A DNA stretch of 64,000 bases from Ruixingdingia sedimenti (GTDB lineage: Bacteria; Pseudomonadota; Alphaproteobacteria; Rhodobacterales; Rhodobacteraceae), in assembly GCF_031432425.1 (NCBI RefSeq), contig NZ_JAVKPH010000009.1, positions 81,909-145,908 of the forward strand, read 5' to 3'. Shown in pieces: positions 9,153-19,076 of the stretch (position 1 is its first letter; each line of letters begins with the position of its first letter). A model generated the notes under the pieces. The model saw only the letters and a program-made list of their open reading frames with translations, was not told the origin of the DNA and searched no databases. The position numbers and the translations under genes are program-made.

Positions 9153-11293
9153 CCCCCCGCCCGCGCCCCGCATTCCGAAGGGTCAAGGCGCTGCTGCTGG
9201 CCGCGGCGCTTGCCCTGCCCGTGCCGGCGCCGGCGGCAGAGGGGCCGGCGACGCTGGTCGCCGACCGGGTGGAATTGCAGCGCGGCGATCTGCTGGTGGC
9301 CACCGGCGCGGTCGAGGTGCTCTATCAGGGCAGCCGCCTGCGCGCGGCGCGCGTCAGCTATGACGGCACGGCCGGGACGCTGGCGATCGAAGGCCCGATC
9401 GTGCTGACCGAGGCCGGGGGCGGCACCATCGTGCTGGCGGATGCCGGGGAACTGTCGTCCGACCTGCGCGAGGGGCTGTTGCAAAGCGCGCGGATGGTGC
9501 TGGACCGCCAGTTGCAGATCGCCGCGGCCGAACTGCGCCGCGTCGGCGGGCGCTATACCCAGGCCAGCCGCGTCGTCGCGTCGTCCTGCCGGGTCTGCGC
9601 GGGGTCGGAAACGCCGCTGTGGGAAATCCGCGCCCGCCGCGTGATCCACGACGCCGAGGAACGCCAGATCTATTTCCAGAACGCCGAATTCCGCATCGCC
9701 GGCCTGCCGGTGGCCTGGCTGCCGCGCCTGCGCATGCCGGACCCGACGCTGGAACGGGCGACGGGCTTTCTGATGCCGGTGATGCGCAGCACCTCGGGCC
9801 TAGGCTTCGGGATCGGCACGCCCTATTTCATCCGCCTCGGCGACACGCGCGATGTCACCCTTTATCCGTTCCTGTCCACCAAGGGCGCCCGCGCCTTCGG
9901 GCTGCGCTACCGGCAGGCTTTCGCGAACGGCGAGATCGAACTGACCGGCACCACCGCGCATGACGGGCTGGTGCCAGGGCAGCGCGGCCATGCCACCGCC
10001 GCCGGGCGGTTCGATCTGGGGCGCGGCTATGTGCTGCGCTTCGATGCCGAAACCGTCAGCGACCGGGGCTATCTGGCCGACTACGGCCTGTCCGACACCG
10101 ACCGGCTGGAAAGCCGCGTCTCGGTCGGGCGCATCCGGCGCGACGAATATGTCATGGCGCGGCTGGTGCATTTCCATTCCATCCGCGAGGGCGAGGCGAA
10201 CAACAGCCTGCCCGCGGTGGTGGGCGACGTGGACCTGCGCCGCCGTTTCGCCCTGCCGCGGGGGATGGGCGTTCTGGGGCTGCGGTTGCAGGGCGGGGGC
10301 TATTCGGCCAGCCAGCAGGTGGCGGGCGCGGGCCTGCGCCGGCTGACCATCGAGGCCGACTGGCGCCGCGACTGGCTGTTGCCCGGCGGGTTGCTGGCCG
10401 CCGCCGAACTGCGGGCGAGCGCGGATTACTACCGCTATGGGCTCGGGTCCGGCGCATTGGGGCGCAGCGCGCGGGTGGAAACCCCGGCGGCGATGGCCGA
10501 ACTGCGCTGGCCCTGGGCGCGCGGGCGCGCCGATGGCGGCGTCGAGGTGATCGAACCCGTGGCCCAACTGGTCTGGAGCCGCAGCCATATCCAGGGCACG
10601 GTGCCGAACGAGGACAGCCGCCTTCTGGAATTCGACGAGGGCAACCTGTTCGCCTTCAACCGCTTTCCCGGCGCCGAACGGCGCGAGCAGGGCACGCGGC
10701 TGAACCTCGGCCTCGGCTACAGCCGGCTGACGGGCGAGGGGCTGAGCTTCGGCGGGCTGGTGGGCCGGGTGCTGCGCGCCGACGACCGGGGCCAGTTCAC
10801 CCGCGCCTCGGGCCTTGGCGGCGCGCGGTCGGACTGGCTGGTGTCGATGTTCGTCAGCACCCCCGGGGGGCTGGCGGTGCAGGGGCGGGTGGCCTTCGAC
10901 GACCAGGTGGAACTGTCGCGCAGCGAATTGCGCCTGCGGCTGGAACGGTCGCGCTATGGTCTGGCCACGGCCTGGGTCTGGGCGGCGGCGGATGCGGCCG
11001 AAGACCGGCTGCGCGAAACCTCGGAATGGGTGGTGGACGGGCGCTGGCAGATGTCCTCGACCTGGGCGGCGCGGGTGTCGGGGCGCTACGATCTGGCCGC
11101 CGACCGCGCGACGGAGGCCGGTCTGGGGCTGGAATTCGCCAACGAATGCCTGCGGGTCGATCTTTCTCTCTCGCGTCGCTTCACGTCCTCGACTAGTGTA
11201 CGGGCGTCCACCGATTTCGGCCTTTCGGTCGATCTCGTGGGGTTCGGCGCGGGCAGTGCGGCCGGACCCGCAGGCCGGGCGTGCCGGGGATGA
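9149..11293 (+). CDS. lptD: LPS-assembly outer membrane protein LptD
   Basis: Outer-membrane translocon that inserts LPS into the outer leaflet. The 714-aa protein has a signal peptide (hydrophobic LLLAAALALPVPAPAAE, cleavage near residue 30), an N-terminal OstA-type jellyroll and a long C-terminal beta-barrel of alternating strands. Cysteines in SSCRVCAG lie in the linker region. GGAGGAAGG sits just upstream of the ATG at 9149, which overlaps the lptG stop. The stop at 11291-11293 follows a short Gly/Ala-rich tail, and an 87-bp spacer precedes the chaperone gene. Confidence 0.9.
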   Translation: MTPRPRPAFRRVKALLLAAALALPVPAPAAEGPATLVADRVELQRGDLLVATGAVEVLYQGSRLRAARVSYDGTAGTLAIEGPIVLTEAGGGTIVLADAGELSSDLREGLLQSARMVLDRQLQIAAAELRRVGGRYTQASRVVASSCRVCAGSETPLWEIRARRVIHDAEERQIYFQNAEFRIAGLPVAWLPRLRMPDPTLERATGFLMPVMRSTSGLGFGIGTPYFIRLGDTRDVTLYPFLSTKGARAFGLRYRQAFANGEIELTGTTAHDGLVPGQRGHATAAGRFDLGRGYVLRFDAETVSDRGYLADYGLSDTDRLESRVSVGRIRRDEYVMARLVHFHSIREGEANNSLPAVVGDVDLRRRFALPRGMGVLGLRLQGGGYSASQQVAGAGLRRLTIEADWRRDWLLPGGLLAAAELRASADYYRYGLGSGALGRSARVETPAAMAELRWPWARGRADGGVEVIEPVAQLVWSRSHIQGTVPNEDSRLLEFDEGNLFAFNRFPGAERREQGTRLNLGLGYSRLTGEGLSFGGLVGRVLRADDRGQFTRASGLGGARSDWLVSMFVSTPGGLAVQGRVAFDDQVELSRSELRLRLERSRYGLATAWVWAAADAAEDRLRETSEWVVDGRWQMSSTWAARVSGRYDLAADRATEAGLGLEFANECLRVDLSLSRRFTSSTSVRASTDFGLSVDLVGFGAGSAAGPAGRACRG

Positions 11294-11380
11294 CCCGCCG
11301 CAGGCACCGCGGGCCCGCCCGGGCCCCGTGGTCAGACAAAGCCCCCCGGGGCACAGACGGAATGCGAGCAGAACGACAAG

Positions 11381-12586
11381 ATGCGCCTTAACATCCTTTC
11401 CGCCGCCCTGTTGGGCCTGGGCCTTCTGGGCACCACCCTGCCCGCCCCCGTCCGCGCCAACCCCTTCGCGCCGCGGCTTCTGGTGGGCGAAAGCGTCATC
11501 ACCCGGTTCGAATTCGACCAGCGCCGCCGGTTCCTGGAACTTCTGGGTGCGCAGGGCGATCTGGACGAGATGGCGGAAACCGCGCTGATCGAGGACCGGC
11601 TGCGCATGCTGGACGCCAGCCGCGTGGACCTGAAACCCTCGCCCGAGGCGATCCGCGCGGGGATGGAGGAATTCGCCGGCCGCGCCGGGCTGACGGCAGA
11701 GGAATTCGTGGCCGCGCTGGAAGAAAACGGCGTCGCGGCGCAGACCTTCCGCGATTTCGTCGCCGCCGGGGTGATCTGGCGCGAGATCGTGCGCGGCCGG
11801 TTTTCCGGCAGCGTGGGGTCCGTCAGCGAGGCGGAGATCGACCGCGCGCTGTCGGTCGATGCGCAGAAGGGCCCCCTGATGCGGGCCGAGATCGCCGAAA
11901 TCGTCCTGCCCTCGACGCGCACGAAACTGGCGCAGGAACTGGCCGATACGGTGCGGGGCGAGGCCGCCTTCGCCGCCGCCGCGCGCGAACATTCGATTGC
12001 CGACAGCGCCGAAAAGGGCGGGCTGGTGGGCTGGGTGCCCGCGGGCAACCTGCCGCAGGCGGTGGTGGCGCAGCTGTCGGGCCTCGGCGTCGGCGCGGTG
12101 TCGCAGCCGGTCCGGGTGGCCGAGGGCATCGCCGTCTACCAGTTGCGCGGGCTGGAACAGCACGACGCCGTGACCCCGGGCCTGACCGAGGTCGATTACG
12201 CCATGTTCCTGATCCCCGGCGCGCGCACGCCCGAGGCGCTGGCCGAGGGGCTGCGCATCCGCGCGCAGGTGGATGCCTGCGACGACTTCTATGCCGTCGC
12301 CAGGGGCCTGCCGCCGGAACGGCTGATCCGCGAAAAGGTGGCCAGACCCGCCCTGCCCGCCGATGTGGCGGCGGAACTGGCGAAACTCGACCCCGGCGAA
12401 TCCTCGCTGGCGCTGGTGCGGGGGGGGTATACGGTGCTGCTGATGCTGTGTTCGCAGCGCGTGGCCAGCGCCATCCCCGCCGACCGCGACGCGGTGCGCG
12501 AGCGGATCATGAACGAACGCCTGTCGGCGATGGCAGAGATCTATCTCGCAAAGCTGCGCGCCAACACCCATATCCGCCGGCCCTGA
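11381..12586 (+). CDS. surA: SurA-like periplasmic peptidyl-prolyl isomerase
   Basis: 401-aa periplasmic chaperone / PPIase. It has a cleavable signal peptide (LNILSAALLGLGLLGTTL ending near ANP, residue 27), an N-terminal SurA-type helical chaperone region and a parvulin (PpiC) domain at about residues 168-265 with AAAAREHSIADSAEKGGLVG and the GAVSQPVRVAEGIAVYQLRG end typical of rotamases. Position directly after lptD matches the usual SurA neighbourhood and its role in barrel protein folding. The C-terminal part is divergent from E. coli SurA, as is normal for alphaproteobacteria. Confidence 0.87.
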   Translation: MRLNILSAALLGLGLLGTTLPAPVRANPFAPRLLVGESVITRFEFDQRRRFLELLGAQGDLDEMAETALIEDRLRMLDASRVDLKPSPEAIRAGMEEFAGRAGLTAEEFVAALEENGVAAQTFRDFVAAGVIWREIVRGRFSGSVGSVSEAEIDRALSVDAQKGPLMRAEIAEIVLPSTRTKLAQELADTVRGEAAFAAAAREHSIADSAEKGGLVGWVPAGNLPQAVVAQLSGLGVGAVSQPVRVAEGIAVYQLRGLEQHDAVTPGLTEVDYAMFLIPGARTPEALAEGLRIRAQVDACDDFYAVARGLPPERLIREKVARPALPADVAAELAKLDPGESSLALVRGGYTVLLMLCSQRVASAIPADRDAVRERIMNERLSAMAEIYLAKLRANTHIRRP

Positions 12587-12590
12587 GCCC

Positions 12591-13571
12591 ATGGCCGGCC
12601 CCCGCCCGCTTCCCGTCGCGCTCAGCTGCGGCGAACCCGCCGGCATCGGTGCGGAAATCGCGCTGAAGGCCCGCGCGGTACTGGGGGCGGCGCTGCCCTT
12701 CGTCTGGATCGGCGATCCCCGGCACCTGCCCGGGGATGCGCGCTGGCAGGCGGTCGATACGCCCGCCGCGGCGGCCGAGGTGCCGGGCGATCTGCTGCCC
12801 GTCCTGCCCCTGCGCTTTGCGGGCCCCGCGATCCCGGGCGAGCCGCGCCCTGAAAATGCGGCGGGCGTGATCGCCGCCATCGCCCGGGCGGTGGATCTGG
12901 TACAGGCGGGGGCGGCCGGGGCGGTCTGCACCCTGCCGATCCACAAGAAGGCGCTGAAGGACGGCGCGGGTTTCGCCTTTCCGGGCCATACCGAATACCT
13001 CGCGCATCTGGCGGGGGTGGACCGCGTGGTGATGATGCTGGCCTGCGAGGGGCTGCGCGTGGTGCCCGCGACGATCCATATCCCGCTGGCCGAGGTGCCG
13101 CGCGCCCTGACCGCCGAGGGGCTGGAGGCCACGATCCGCATCACCCATGCCGCGCTGATCCGCGATTTCGGCCTGCCCGCGCCGCGGCTTGCCGTCGCCG
13201 GGCTCAACCCCCATGCGGGCGAGGGCGGCGCGATGGGGGGCGAGGAGATCGCGCTGATCGCGCCCCTGCTGGACCGGCTGCGGGCCGGGGGGATGGCGAT
13301 CGCCGGGCCGCTGCCGGCCGACACGATGTTTCATCCGGCGGCGCGGGCGCGCTATGATGCGGCGATCTGCATGTATCACGATCAGGCGCTGATCCCGATC
13401 AAGACCATCGACTTCGCCGGCGGGGTGAACGTGACGCTCGGCCTGCCCTTCGTGCGCACCTCGCCCGACCACGGCACGGCCTTCGACATTGCGGGCAAGG
13501 GGGTGGCGGATCCGTCGTCGCTGATCGCGGCGCTGCGGATGGCGGCGGGGATGGCGGGGCGGCATGGGTGA
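12591..13571 (+). CDS. pdxA: 4-hydroxythreonine-4-phosphate dehydrogenase
   Basis: 326-aa enzyme of the DXP-dependent pyridoxal 5'-phosphate pathway; it oxidises 4-phosphohydroxy-L-threonine, which PdxJ then condenses with deoxyxylulose phosphate. The metal-binding histidine regions are visible: FPGHTEYLAHLAG, the NPHAGEGG loop, and MYHDQALIPIKTIDF near the end. It starts 4 bp after the chaperone gene stop and continues the surA-pdxA-rsmA order that is conserved across Proteobacteria. Confidence 0.95.
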   Translation: MAGPRPLPVALSCGEPAGIGAEIALKARAVLGAALPFVWIGDPRHLPGDARWQAVDTPAAAAEVPGDLLPVLPLRFAGPAIPGEPRPENAAGVIAAIARAVDLVQAGAAGAVCTLPIHKKALKDGAGFAFPGHTEYLAHLAGVDRVVMMLACEGLRVVPATIHIPLAEVPRALTAEGLEATIRITHAALIRDFGLPAPRLAVAGLNPHAGEGGAMGGEEIALIAPLLDRLRAGGMAIAGPLPADTMFHPAARARYDAAICMYHDQALIPIKTIDFAGGVNVTLGLPFVRTSPDHGTAFDIAGKGVADPSSLIAALRMAAGMAGRHG

Positions 13572-13601
13572 GGATTGGGTTTGTGGCTGCTGTCGGCGCC
13601 G

Positions 13602-13690
13602 GGGGGCTGTCTGCCCCGCGCCGGCTGGTTCTCGAACCAGTGGCGCACCAGCCGGCGCCCCCCCGAGGATATTTAGAGACAGAAAGTGGC
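13602..13690. repeat. Partial palindromic intergenic repeat, copy B
   Basis: A GC-rich dyad (ggcgccggggggctg ... gccggcgccccccgag) ends in GAGGATATTTAGAGACAGAAA, the same core as the fuller copies near 21.1 and 29.3 kb. The complementary right arm is missing. It lies between pdxA and rsmA, which run in the same direction, and may separate rsmA from the upstream transcript. Confidence 0.6.
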
Positions 13691-13723
13691 GCAGGCGCGG
13701 GGCTTGCGTCGAAGGAGGCGCGC

Positions 13724-14572
13724 ATGGCCGCGATTGACGGACTGCCGCCGCTGCGGGCAGTGATCGCGGCGCATGGGCTGGCGGCGAAGAAGAGCCTCGG
13801 CCAGAATTTCCTGCTGGACCTGAACCTGACCGCCCGCATCGCGCGGGTGGCGGGCGATCTGAGTGCCTGCGACGTGCTGGAGGTGGGTCCCGGCCCCGGC
13901 GGGCTGACGCGCGGCCTGCTGGCCGAGGGCGCGCGCCATGTGCTGGCGGTGGAAAAGGACGCGCGCTGCCTGCCCGCGCTGGCGGAAATCGCCGCCGCCT
14001 ATCCCGGGCGGCTGACGGTGGTCGCGGGCGACGCGCTGGCGCTGGACGTGGCGGCGCATCTGACGCCCCCGGTGCGGGTGGTGGCGAACCTGCCCTACAA
14101 TGTGGGCACCGAACTGCTGGTGCGCTGGCTGACCCCGCCCGACTGGCCGCCCTTCTGGCAAAGCCTGACGCTGATGTTCCAGAAAGAGGTGGCGGAGCGC
14201 ATCGTGGCCCGCCCCGGCAGCCCCGCCTATGGGCGGCTGGCGCTGCTGGCGCAGTGGCGGGCCGAGGCGAAAATCGCCCTGACCCTGCCGCCCGAGGCCT
14301 TCGTGCCCGCGCCCAAGGTGCATTCGGCGGTGGTGCATCTGACCGCCCTGCCCGCGCCCCGTTACCCCGCCGATCCGGCGGTTCTGGGGCGGATCACGGC
14401 GGCGGCCTTCAACCAGCGGCGCAAGATGCTGCGGTCGAGCCTGAAGGGCGTGGCGCCGGGGATCGAGGATCTGCTGCGCGCCGCCGGGATCGAACCCACC
14501 GCGCGGGCCGAGACCGTTTCGCTGGAGGCGTTCTGCGCGCTGGCCCGCGCCGTGAAGGCGCAGGCGGGCTGA
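13724..14572 (+). CDS. rsmA: 16S rRNA dimethyladenosine transferase
   Basis: 282-aa SAM-dependent methyltransferase (KsgA) that dimethylates two adjacent adenines in helix 45 of 16S rRNA during small-subunit assembly. The family start (LAAKKSLGQNFLLD) is at residues 18-31, motif I is LEVGPGPGGLTRGLL, and motif IV is NLPYNVGTELLVRWL. The ATG at 13724 is supported by GGAGG at 13714-13718; the longer open frame upstream runs through repeat copy B and is not coding. Confidence 0.96.
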   Translation: MAAIDGLPPLRAVIAAHGLAAKKSLGQNFLLDLNLTARIARVAGDLSACDVLEVGPGPGGLTRGLLAEGARHVLAVEKDARCLPALAEIAAAYPGRLTVVAGDALALDVAAHLTPPVRVVANLPYNVGTELLVRWLTPPDWPPFWQSLTLMFQKEVAERIVARPGSPAYGRLALLAQWRAEAKIALTLPPEAFVPAPKVHSAVVHLTALPAPRYPADPAVLGRITAAAFNQRRKMLRSSLKGVAPGIEDLLRAAGIEPTARAETVSLEAFCALARAVKAQAG

Positions 14573-14600
14573 CCGCCGGGCCGAAGCCCGGGGGCCGGGA

Positions 14601-15341
14601 TCATTCGGCGGCCGCGTCCTTGGACGGGGCGGAGGCCGCTTCCTTGGGTTTGCGCGGGCGGCGGCTGCGGGCGGGTTTGTCCGCGGCCTCGCCTTCGGGC
14701 GCGGCGGGGGCGGCAGCGGGTTCGGCCGGGGCCGGGGTGCTGCGGCGCGACGGTTCGCTGCGCCGTTCGCCGCCCCTGCTGCGGGGCGCGGGATCGGGTT
14801 TCGCCTCGGGGCGCGGTTCGGGCCGGGATTCGGGGCGTTCCGTTCGCGGTTCCGGCTCGGGGCGCGGGTCCTGCCGGGGTTCCTGCCGGGCCGCGCGGGG
14901 CTGGCTTTCCGGCGTCTCGACCAGACCGCTGTCGCCCTCGGGCTCGTCCTCGAAGGGCAGCACGGGGACCATGCCCTCGGACCGTTCGGCGGTGTCTTCC
15001 TCGCGGTCGTCGCGCACGCGGGGCGGATAGCCCCGGTGTTCGCCGCCCTGGCCGTTCTGGCCGTTGTTGCGCCGGGCCTCCTGTTCGGCGGCCATCTCGC
15101 GCTGCGCCTCGCCCAGCATCCTTGTGTAATGCTCGGCATGCTGCATGAAATTCTCTGCCGCCACCCGGTCGTTGGACAGCTGCGCATCCCGGGCAAGCAC
15201 GAGATATTTCTCGATGATCTGCTGCGGCGTGCCGCGCACCTTGCCTTCGGGGCCGGAGCTGTCAAAGACCCGGTTGATGATGTTCCCGATGGAACGCGGG
15301 CGGTTCTGCTTTGAACGCGAACGTGACTTGGAGGATCTCAT
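14601..15341 (-). CDS. DUF4167 domain-containing protein
   Basis: 246-aa alphaproteobacterial protein of unknown function. The N-terminus is very basic (RSSKSRSRSKQNRPRS), followed by the conserved DUF4167 core RVFDSSGPEGKVRG and the AENFMQHAEHYTRML helix (about residues 15-75). The rest is low-complexity Pro/Arg/Glu/Ala sequence, likely disordered, ending in a basic KPARSRRPRKPKEA tail. The composition suggests a nucleic-acid-associated protein, but that is inference. The ATG at 15341 is chosen over one ten codons upstream because the family begins at this Met. It is convergent with rsmA. Confidence 0.8.
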   Translation of the reverse strand: MRSSKSRSRSKQNRPRSIGNIINRVFDSSGPEGKVRGTPQQIIEKYLVLARDAQLSNDRVAAENFMQHAEHYTRMLGEAQREMAAEQEARRNNGQNGQGGEHRGYPPRVRDDREEDTAERSEGMVPVLPFEDEPEGDSGLVETPESQPRAARQEPRQDPRPEPEPRTERPESRPEPRPEAKPDPAPRSRGGERRSEPSRRSTPAPAEPAAAPAAPEGEAADKPARSRRPRKPKEAASAPSKDAAAE

Positions 15342-15572
15342 CTGTCCTGTTTTCCGGCCTGAATCCGGCAACCCGGATTGCCTGCTGTCGCCCGACCCTG
15401 GGCCCGCGCGGGGTCATTGTCGGCTGCATGTGCGGCTTGCCAGCGCGCCGGGGGCGGGTCCCCGCAGCGTCGCCTGATGCGCAATAAACATGCGCTGCGG
15501 GTCGTCGCAAGCGGATTCTGCGCCCGATGTGCGGAAAAATGCCCGATCCCGCGCGATTGTGACGCGGAAACG

Positions 15573-16424
15573 TCAGGCAAGGGGGGCGCGGGCGGCCACC
15601 ACGCGGTCGCGGGCGTCGAGATCGGGGTGGATGGCGACGCCCGTGAACCCGGCCCCGGCCAGCAATGCCGCCACCGCAGGCCCTTGCGTAGGCCCGATTT
15701 CCAGCAGGATCCGCCCGCCGGGGGCCAGATGCGCCGCCGCCCCCGCCGCGATGGCGCGGTAGGCGGCCAGCCCGTCGCCGCCATCGGTCAGGGCAAGGTG
15801 CGGCTCATGGTCGCGGACCTCGGGGGAAAGGGCGGCCATTTCCGCCAGCGCGATATAGGGCGGGTTCGACACGATCAGGTCGAACCGCCCCGTCACGCCG
15901 GAAAACCAGTCCGACAGCAGGAAATCCGCCGCCACCCCGAGCGCCGCCGCATTCCCCCGCGCCACCGCCAGCGCGGCCGGCGACACATCCGTGCCCACCC
16001 CCGCAGCCCCCGGCCGTTCCGCCAGCAGCGTCAGCAGGATCGCCCCCGTGCCGGTGCCGAGGTCGAGCACGCAGGAAAACGGCTCCGCCAGCGCCAGCGC
16101 CACCAGCACCTCGGTTTCGGGCCGCGGGTCGAGCACATCCGCCGTCACGCGGAAATCCCGCCCCCAGAAGGCGCGCCGGCCGAGGATCTGGCTGACCGGG
16201 CGCCGCCCGGCACGCGCCGCCACCGCGGCCTCGAACCGCGCGGCGGCCTCTGGCGGCAAGGCGTCGTGCAGGTGCAGCGTCAGCCGCCCCGGATCCACCC
16301 CCATCGCATCGGCCAGCAGCAGGCGCGCATCGCGCGGCGCACCCGCCACCCCCGCCGCCGCCAGCCGCGCCACGGCCGCGCGCAGCGCCAGCGCTGGTGT
16401 CGGTGACGGGGGGGCGGCGCTCAT
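15573..16424 (-). CDS. prmC: Release factor glutamine methyltransferase
   Basis: 283-aa SAM-dependent enzyme that methylates the glutamine of the GGQ motif in release factors 1 and 2. The methyltransferase motif I is VLDLGTGTGAILLTLLAE and the catalytic NPPY motif is present in DLIVSNPPYIALAEM. The N-terminal helical substrate-recognition domain covers about residues 1-85. Its ATG overlaps the prfA stop codon (16421-16424), so enzyme and substrate are translationally linked. Confidence 0.95.
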   Translation of the reverse strand: MSAAPPSPTPALALRAAVARLAAAGVAGAPRDARLLLADAMGVDPGRLTLHLHDALPPEAAARFEAAVAARAGRRPVSQILGRRAFWGRDFRVTADVLDPRPETEVLVALALAEPFSCVLDLGTGTGAILLTLLAERPGAAGVGTDVSPAALAVARGNAAALGVAADFLLSDWFSGVTGRFDLIVSNPPYIALAEMAALSPEVRDHEPHLALTDGGDGLAAYRAIAAGAAAHLAPGGRILLEIGPTQGPAVAALLAGAGFTGVAIHPDLDARDRVVAARAPLA

Positions 16425-17476
16425 CCCTCCATCTCTGCCAGACGGCGGGCCTGATCGTCGGCCACCAGCGCGTCGATGATTTCCGCCAGATCGCCCTGCA
16501 TCACCTGATCGAGCCGGTAGAGCGTCAGGTTGATCCGGTGATCGGTCATCCGGCCCTGTGGAAAGTTGTAGGTGCGGATGCGTTCCGAACGGTCGCCCGA
16601 TCCGACCTGCGCCTTGCGGTCGGCGGCGCGGGCGGCGTCCTTGGCGGTGCGTTCCATCTCGTAAAGCCGGGCGCGCAGGACGGCCATGGCGTTGGCGCGG
16701 TTCTGGTGCTGCGACTTTTCCGACGAGGTGACGACGATCCCGGTGGGAATATGGGTGATGCGCACGGCGGAATCGGTGGTGTTCACATGCTGGCCGCCGG
16801 CGCCGGACGACCGCATCGTGTCGATGCGGATGTCGGCGGCGGGGATGTCGATATCGACCTCTTCGGCCTCGGGCAGCACGGCGACGGTGGCGGCCGAGGT
16901 ATGGATGCGCCCGCCGGATTCGGTTTCCGGCACCCGCTGCACCCGGTGCACGCCGGATTCGTACTTGAGCCGCGCGAACACGCCCTCGCCCGCGATGCGC
17001 GCCATCGCCTCCTTCACGCCGCCGAGTTCGGTTTCCGCCAGTTCCAGCAGCTGGAAATCCCACCCCTGCCGTTCGGCGTGGCGCTGGTACATGCGCAGCA
17101 GGTCGGCGGCGAACAGCGCGGCTTCCTCGCCCCCCGTACCGGGGCGGATTTCCACGATGGCGGGGCGCGCATCGGCGGCGTCGCGCGGCAAAAGCGCCAG
17201 CCGCAGCGCCTGTTCCAGCCCCGGCAGCCGCGCCCGCAGGCGGGGGATCTCTTCCTCGGCCAGCGCGCGCATCTCGGGGTCGGCCAGCATGGCCTCGGCC
17301 TCGGCCAGGTCGGCCTCCGCGCGCTTCCATTCGGCGATGGTGGCGACGACGGGGCGCAGGTCGGCATATTCGCGGCTCAGCGCGGCGATTTCCGCGGGCC
17401 CGAGGGCCGCGCCGAGCCGCGCCTCGAGATATTCGAAGCGGCTGGTGATCTGGTCGAGTCTGTCGCGCGGAAGCAT
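16421..17476 (-). CDS. prfA: Peptide chain release factor 1
   Basis: 351-aa class I release factor reading UAA and UAG. The catalytic GGQ motif is in SSGAGGQHVNTTDSAVRI, preceded by the RF1-type GVHRVQRVPETESGGRIHTS. The ATG at 17476 (MLPRDRLDQITSRFEYLEAR) matches the family N-terminus; the frame extends further upstream without similarity. The pair prfA-prmC is the standard arrangement. Confidence 0.95.
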   Translation of the reverse strand: MLPRDRLDQITSRFEYLEARLGAALGPAEIAALSREYADLRPVVATIAEWKRAEADLAEAEAMLADPEMRALAEEEIPRLRARLPGLEQALRLALLPRDAADARPAIVEIRPGTGGEEAALFAADLLRMYQRHAERQGWDFQLLELAETELGGVKEAMARIAGEGVFARLKYESGVHRVQRVPETESGGRIHTSAATVAVLPEAEEVDIDIPAADIRIDTMRSSGAGGQHVNTTDSAVRITHIPTGIVVTSSEKSQHQNRANAMAVLRARLYEMERTAKDAARAADRKAQVGSGDRSERIRTYNFPQGRMTDHRINLTLYRLDQVMQGDLAEIIDALVADDQARRLAEMEG

Positions 17477-17717
17477 CCCCGCGATGTGCCCCCCGCGCGG
17501 GGCGCGGTCAAGGGGCGGCGTCGCCGGGCCCATCGGCCGCCCGCCCGCGCAAGACTATTCGCGCGCCGCCGCGCGGCCCCCCGGATCCCCGCAAGAAACT
17601 GCGCAATTATAGCGCGTTTTGCCGTTTTATTGTTCTGTCTGCCGAGGATTTGTCCTAGACCGCCCTCGCAATGCGCGTTTTGCTGATTCTGTGTGCGCAT
17701 CCGAGAGGAAGACGATC

Positions 17718-19067
17718 TTGGTACATCTCGACGAAAAGCTGCAACCGATCCTGACCGAGGTTCTGCGCCGCAATGCCGGCGAGCCCGAGTTCCACCAGGC
17801 GGTGCACGAAGTTCTGGAAAGCCTGGGCCGCGTGATCGCGAAGCGGCCCGAATATGCCGAACAGGCGCTGATCGAACGCATCTGCGAACCCGAGCGCCAG
17901 ATCATCTTCCGCGTGCCGTGGGCCGACGACAAGGGCCGCGCGCACATCAACCGCGGCTTCCGGGTCCAGTTCAACTCGGCGCTCGGCCCCTACAAGGGCG
18001 GCATCCGGTTCCACCCGTCGGTGAACGTGGGCATCATCAAGTTCCTCGGGTTCGAGCAGACGTTCAAGAACGCGCTCACCGGCATGCCGATCGGCGGCGC
18101 CAAGGGCGGGTCGGACTTCGACCCCAAGGGCCGGTCGGATGCGGAAATCATGCGATTCTGCCAGTCGTTCATCACCGAACTCTATCGCCATCTGGGCGAA
18201 TACACCGATGTGCCCGCGGGCGACATCGGCGTGGGCGGGCGCGAGATCGGCTATATGTTCGGCCAGTACAAGCGCCTGACCAACCGCTACGAGGCGGGCG
18301 TGCTGACCGGCAAGGGCCTCAGCTACGGCGGCTCGCGTGCGCGCAAAGAGGCGACGGGCTACGGCAACACCTATTTCGTGCAGTCGATGCTGGCCACCCG
18401 CGGCCTGACCTTCGAGGGCCGCAAGGTCGTCGTCTCGGGCTCGGGCAATGTCGCCATCTATACGATGGAAAAGGTCCAGTCCTTCGGCGGCAAGGTCATG
18501 GCGTGTTCGGATTCCAACGGCTATGTCGTCGATGAGAACGGTATCGACCTGGATCTGGTCAAGGAAATCAAGGAGGTCCGCCGCGAACGGATTTCCGAAT
18601 ATGCCCGCCTCAAGGGCACCGGGGCGCATTACATCGCCGGCGGCTCGATCTGGGACGTGTCCTGCGATGTCGCCATGCCCTCGGCCACGCAGAACGAACT
18701 GACCGGCAAGGATGCCCGCACACTGGTGAAGAACGGCGTGATCGCGGTGGGCGAGGGCGCGAACATGCCCACCACCCCCGATGCGGTGAAGATCTTCCAG
18801 GAGGCGGGCGTGCTGTTCGCGCCGGGCAAGGCGGCGAACGCGGGGGGCGTGGCGACCTCGGCGCTGGAGATGCAGCAGAACGCCAGCCGCGACAGCTGGA
18901 CCTTCGATCAGACCGAGGCCCGGCTGGCCGTCATCATGCGCGGCATCCACGATGCCTGCTACGAGACGGCCGAGGAATACGGCGCGCCGGGCGACTATGT
19001 TCTGGGCGCCAACATCGCCGGCTTCGTCCGCGTGGCCGAGGCGATGCGCGCGCTCGGCCTGATCTGA
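17718..19067 (+). CDS. gdhA: NADP-specific glutamate dehydrogenase
   Basis: 449-aa hexameric glutamate dehydrogenase that forms glutamate from 2-oxoglutarate and ammonium. Substrate-binding stretches GPYKGGIRFHPSV and GAKGGSDFDPKG with the catalytic lysines are intact, and the nucleotide-binding domain begins VVVSGSGNVAIY. No in-frame ATG lies near the family N-terminus, so a TTG at 17718 (decoded Met, then VHLDEKLQPIL) preceded by GAGAGGAAG is the likely start; the frame itself is open from 17619. Convergent with the agmatinase-type gene. Confidence 0.93.
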   Translation: MVHLDEKLQPILTEVLRRNAGEPEFHQAVHEVLESLGRVIAKRPEYAEQALIERICEPERQIIFRVPWADDKGRAHINRGFRVQFNSALGPYKGGIRFHPSVNVGIIKFLGFEQTFKNALTGMPIGGAKGGSDFDPKGRSDAEIMRFCQSFITELYRHLGEYTDVPAGDIGVGGREIGYMFGQYKRLTNRYEAGVLTGKGLSYGGSRARKEATGYGNTYFVQSMLATRGLTFEGRKVVVSGSGNVAIYTMEKVQSFGGKVMACSDSNGYVVDENGIDLDLVKEIKEVRRERISEYARLKGTGAHYIAGGSIWDVSCDVAMPSATQNELTGKDARTLVKNGVIAVGEGANMPTTPDAVKIFQEAGVLFAPGKAANAGGVATSALEMQQNASRDSWTFDQTEARLAVIMRGIHDACYETAEEYGAPGDYVLGANIAGFVRVAEAMRALGLI

Positions 19068-19076
19068 GGCATCGGG

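Noticed and set aside
9800..13324. Antisense frame across lptD, the SurA-like gene and pdxA
   Set aside because: It crosses three well-supported genes and has shadow-like composition.
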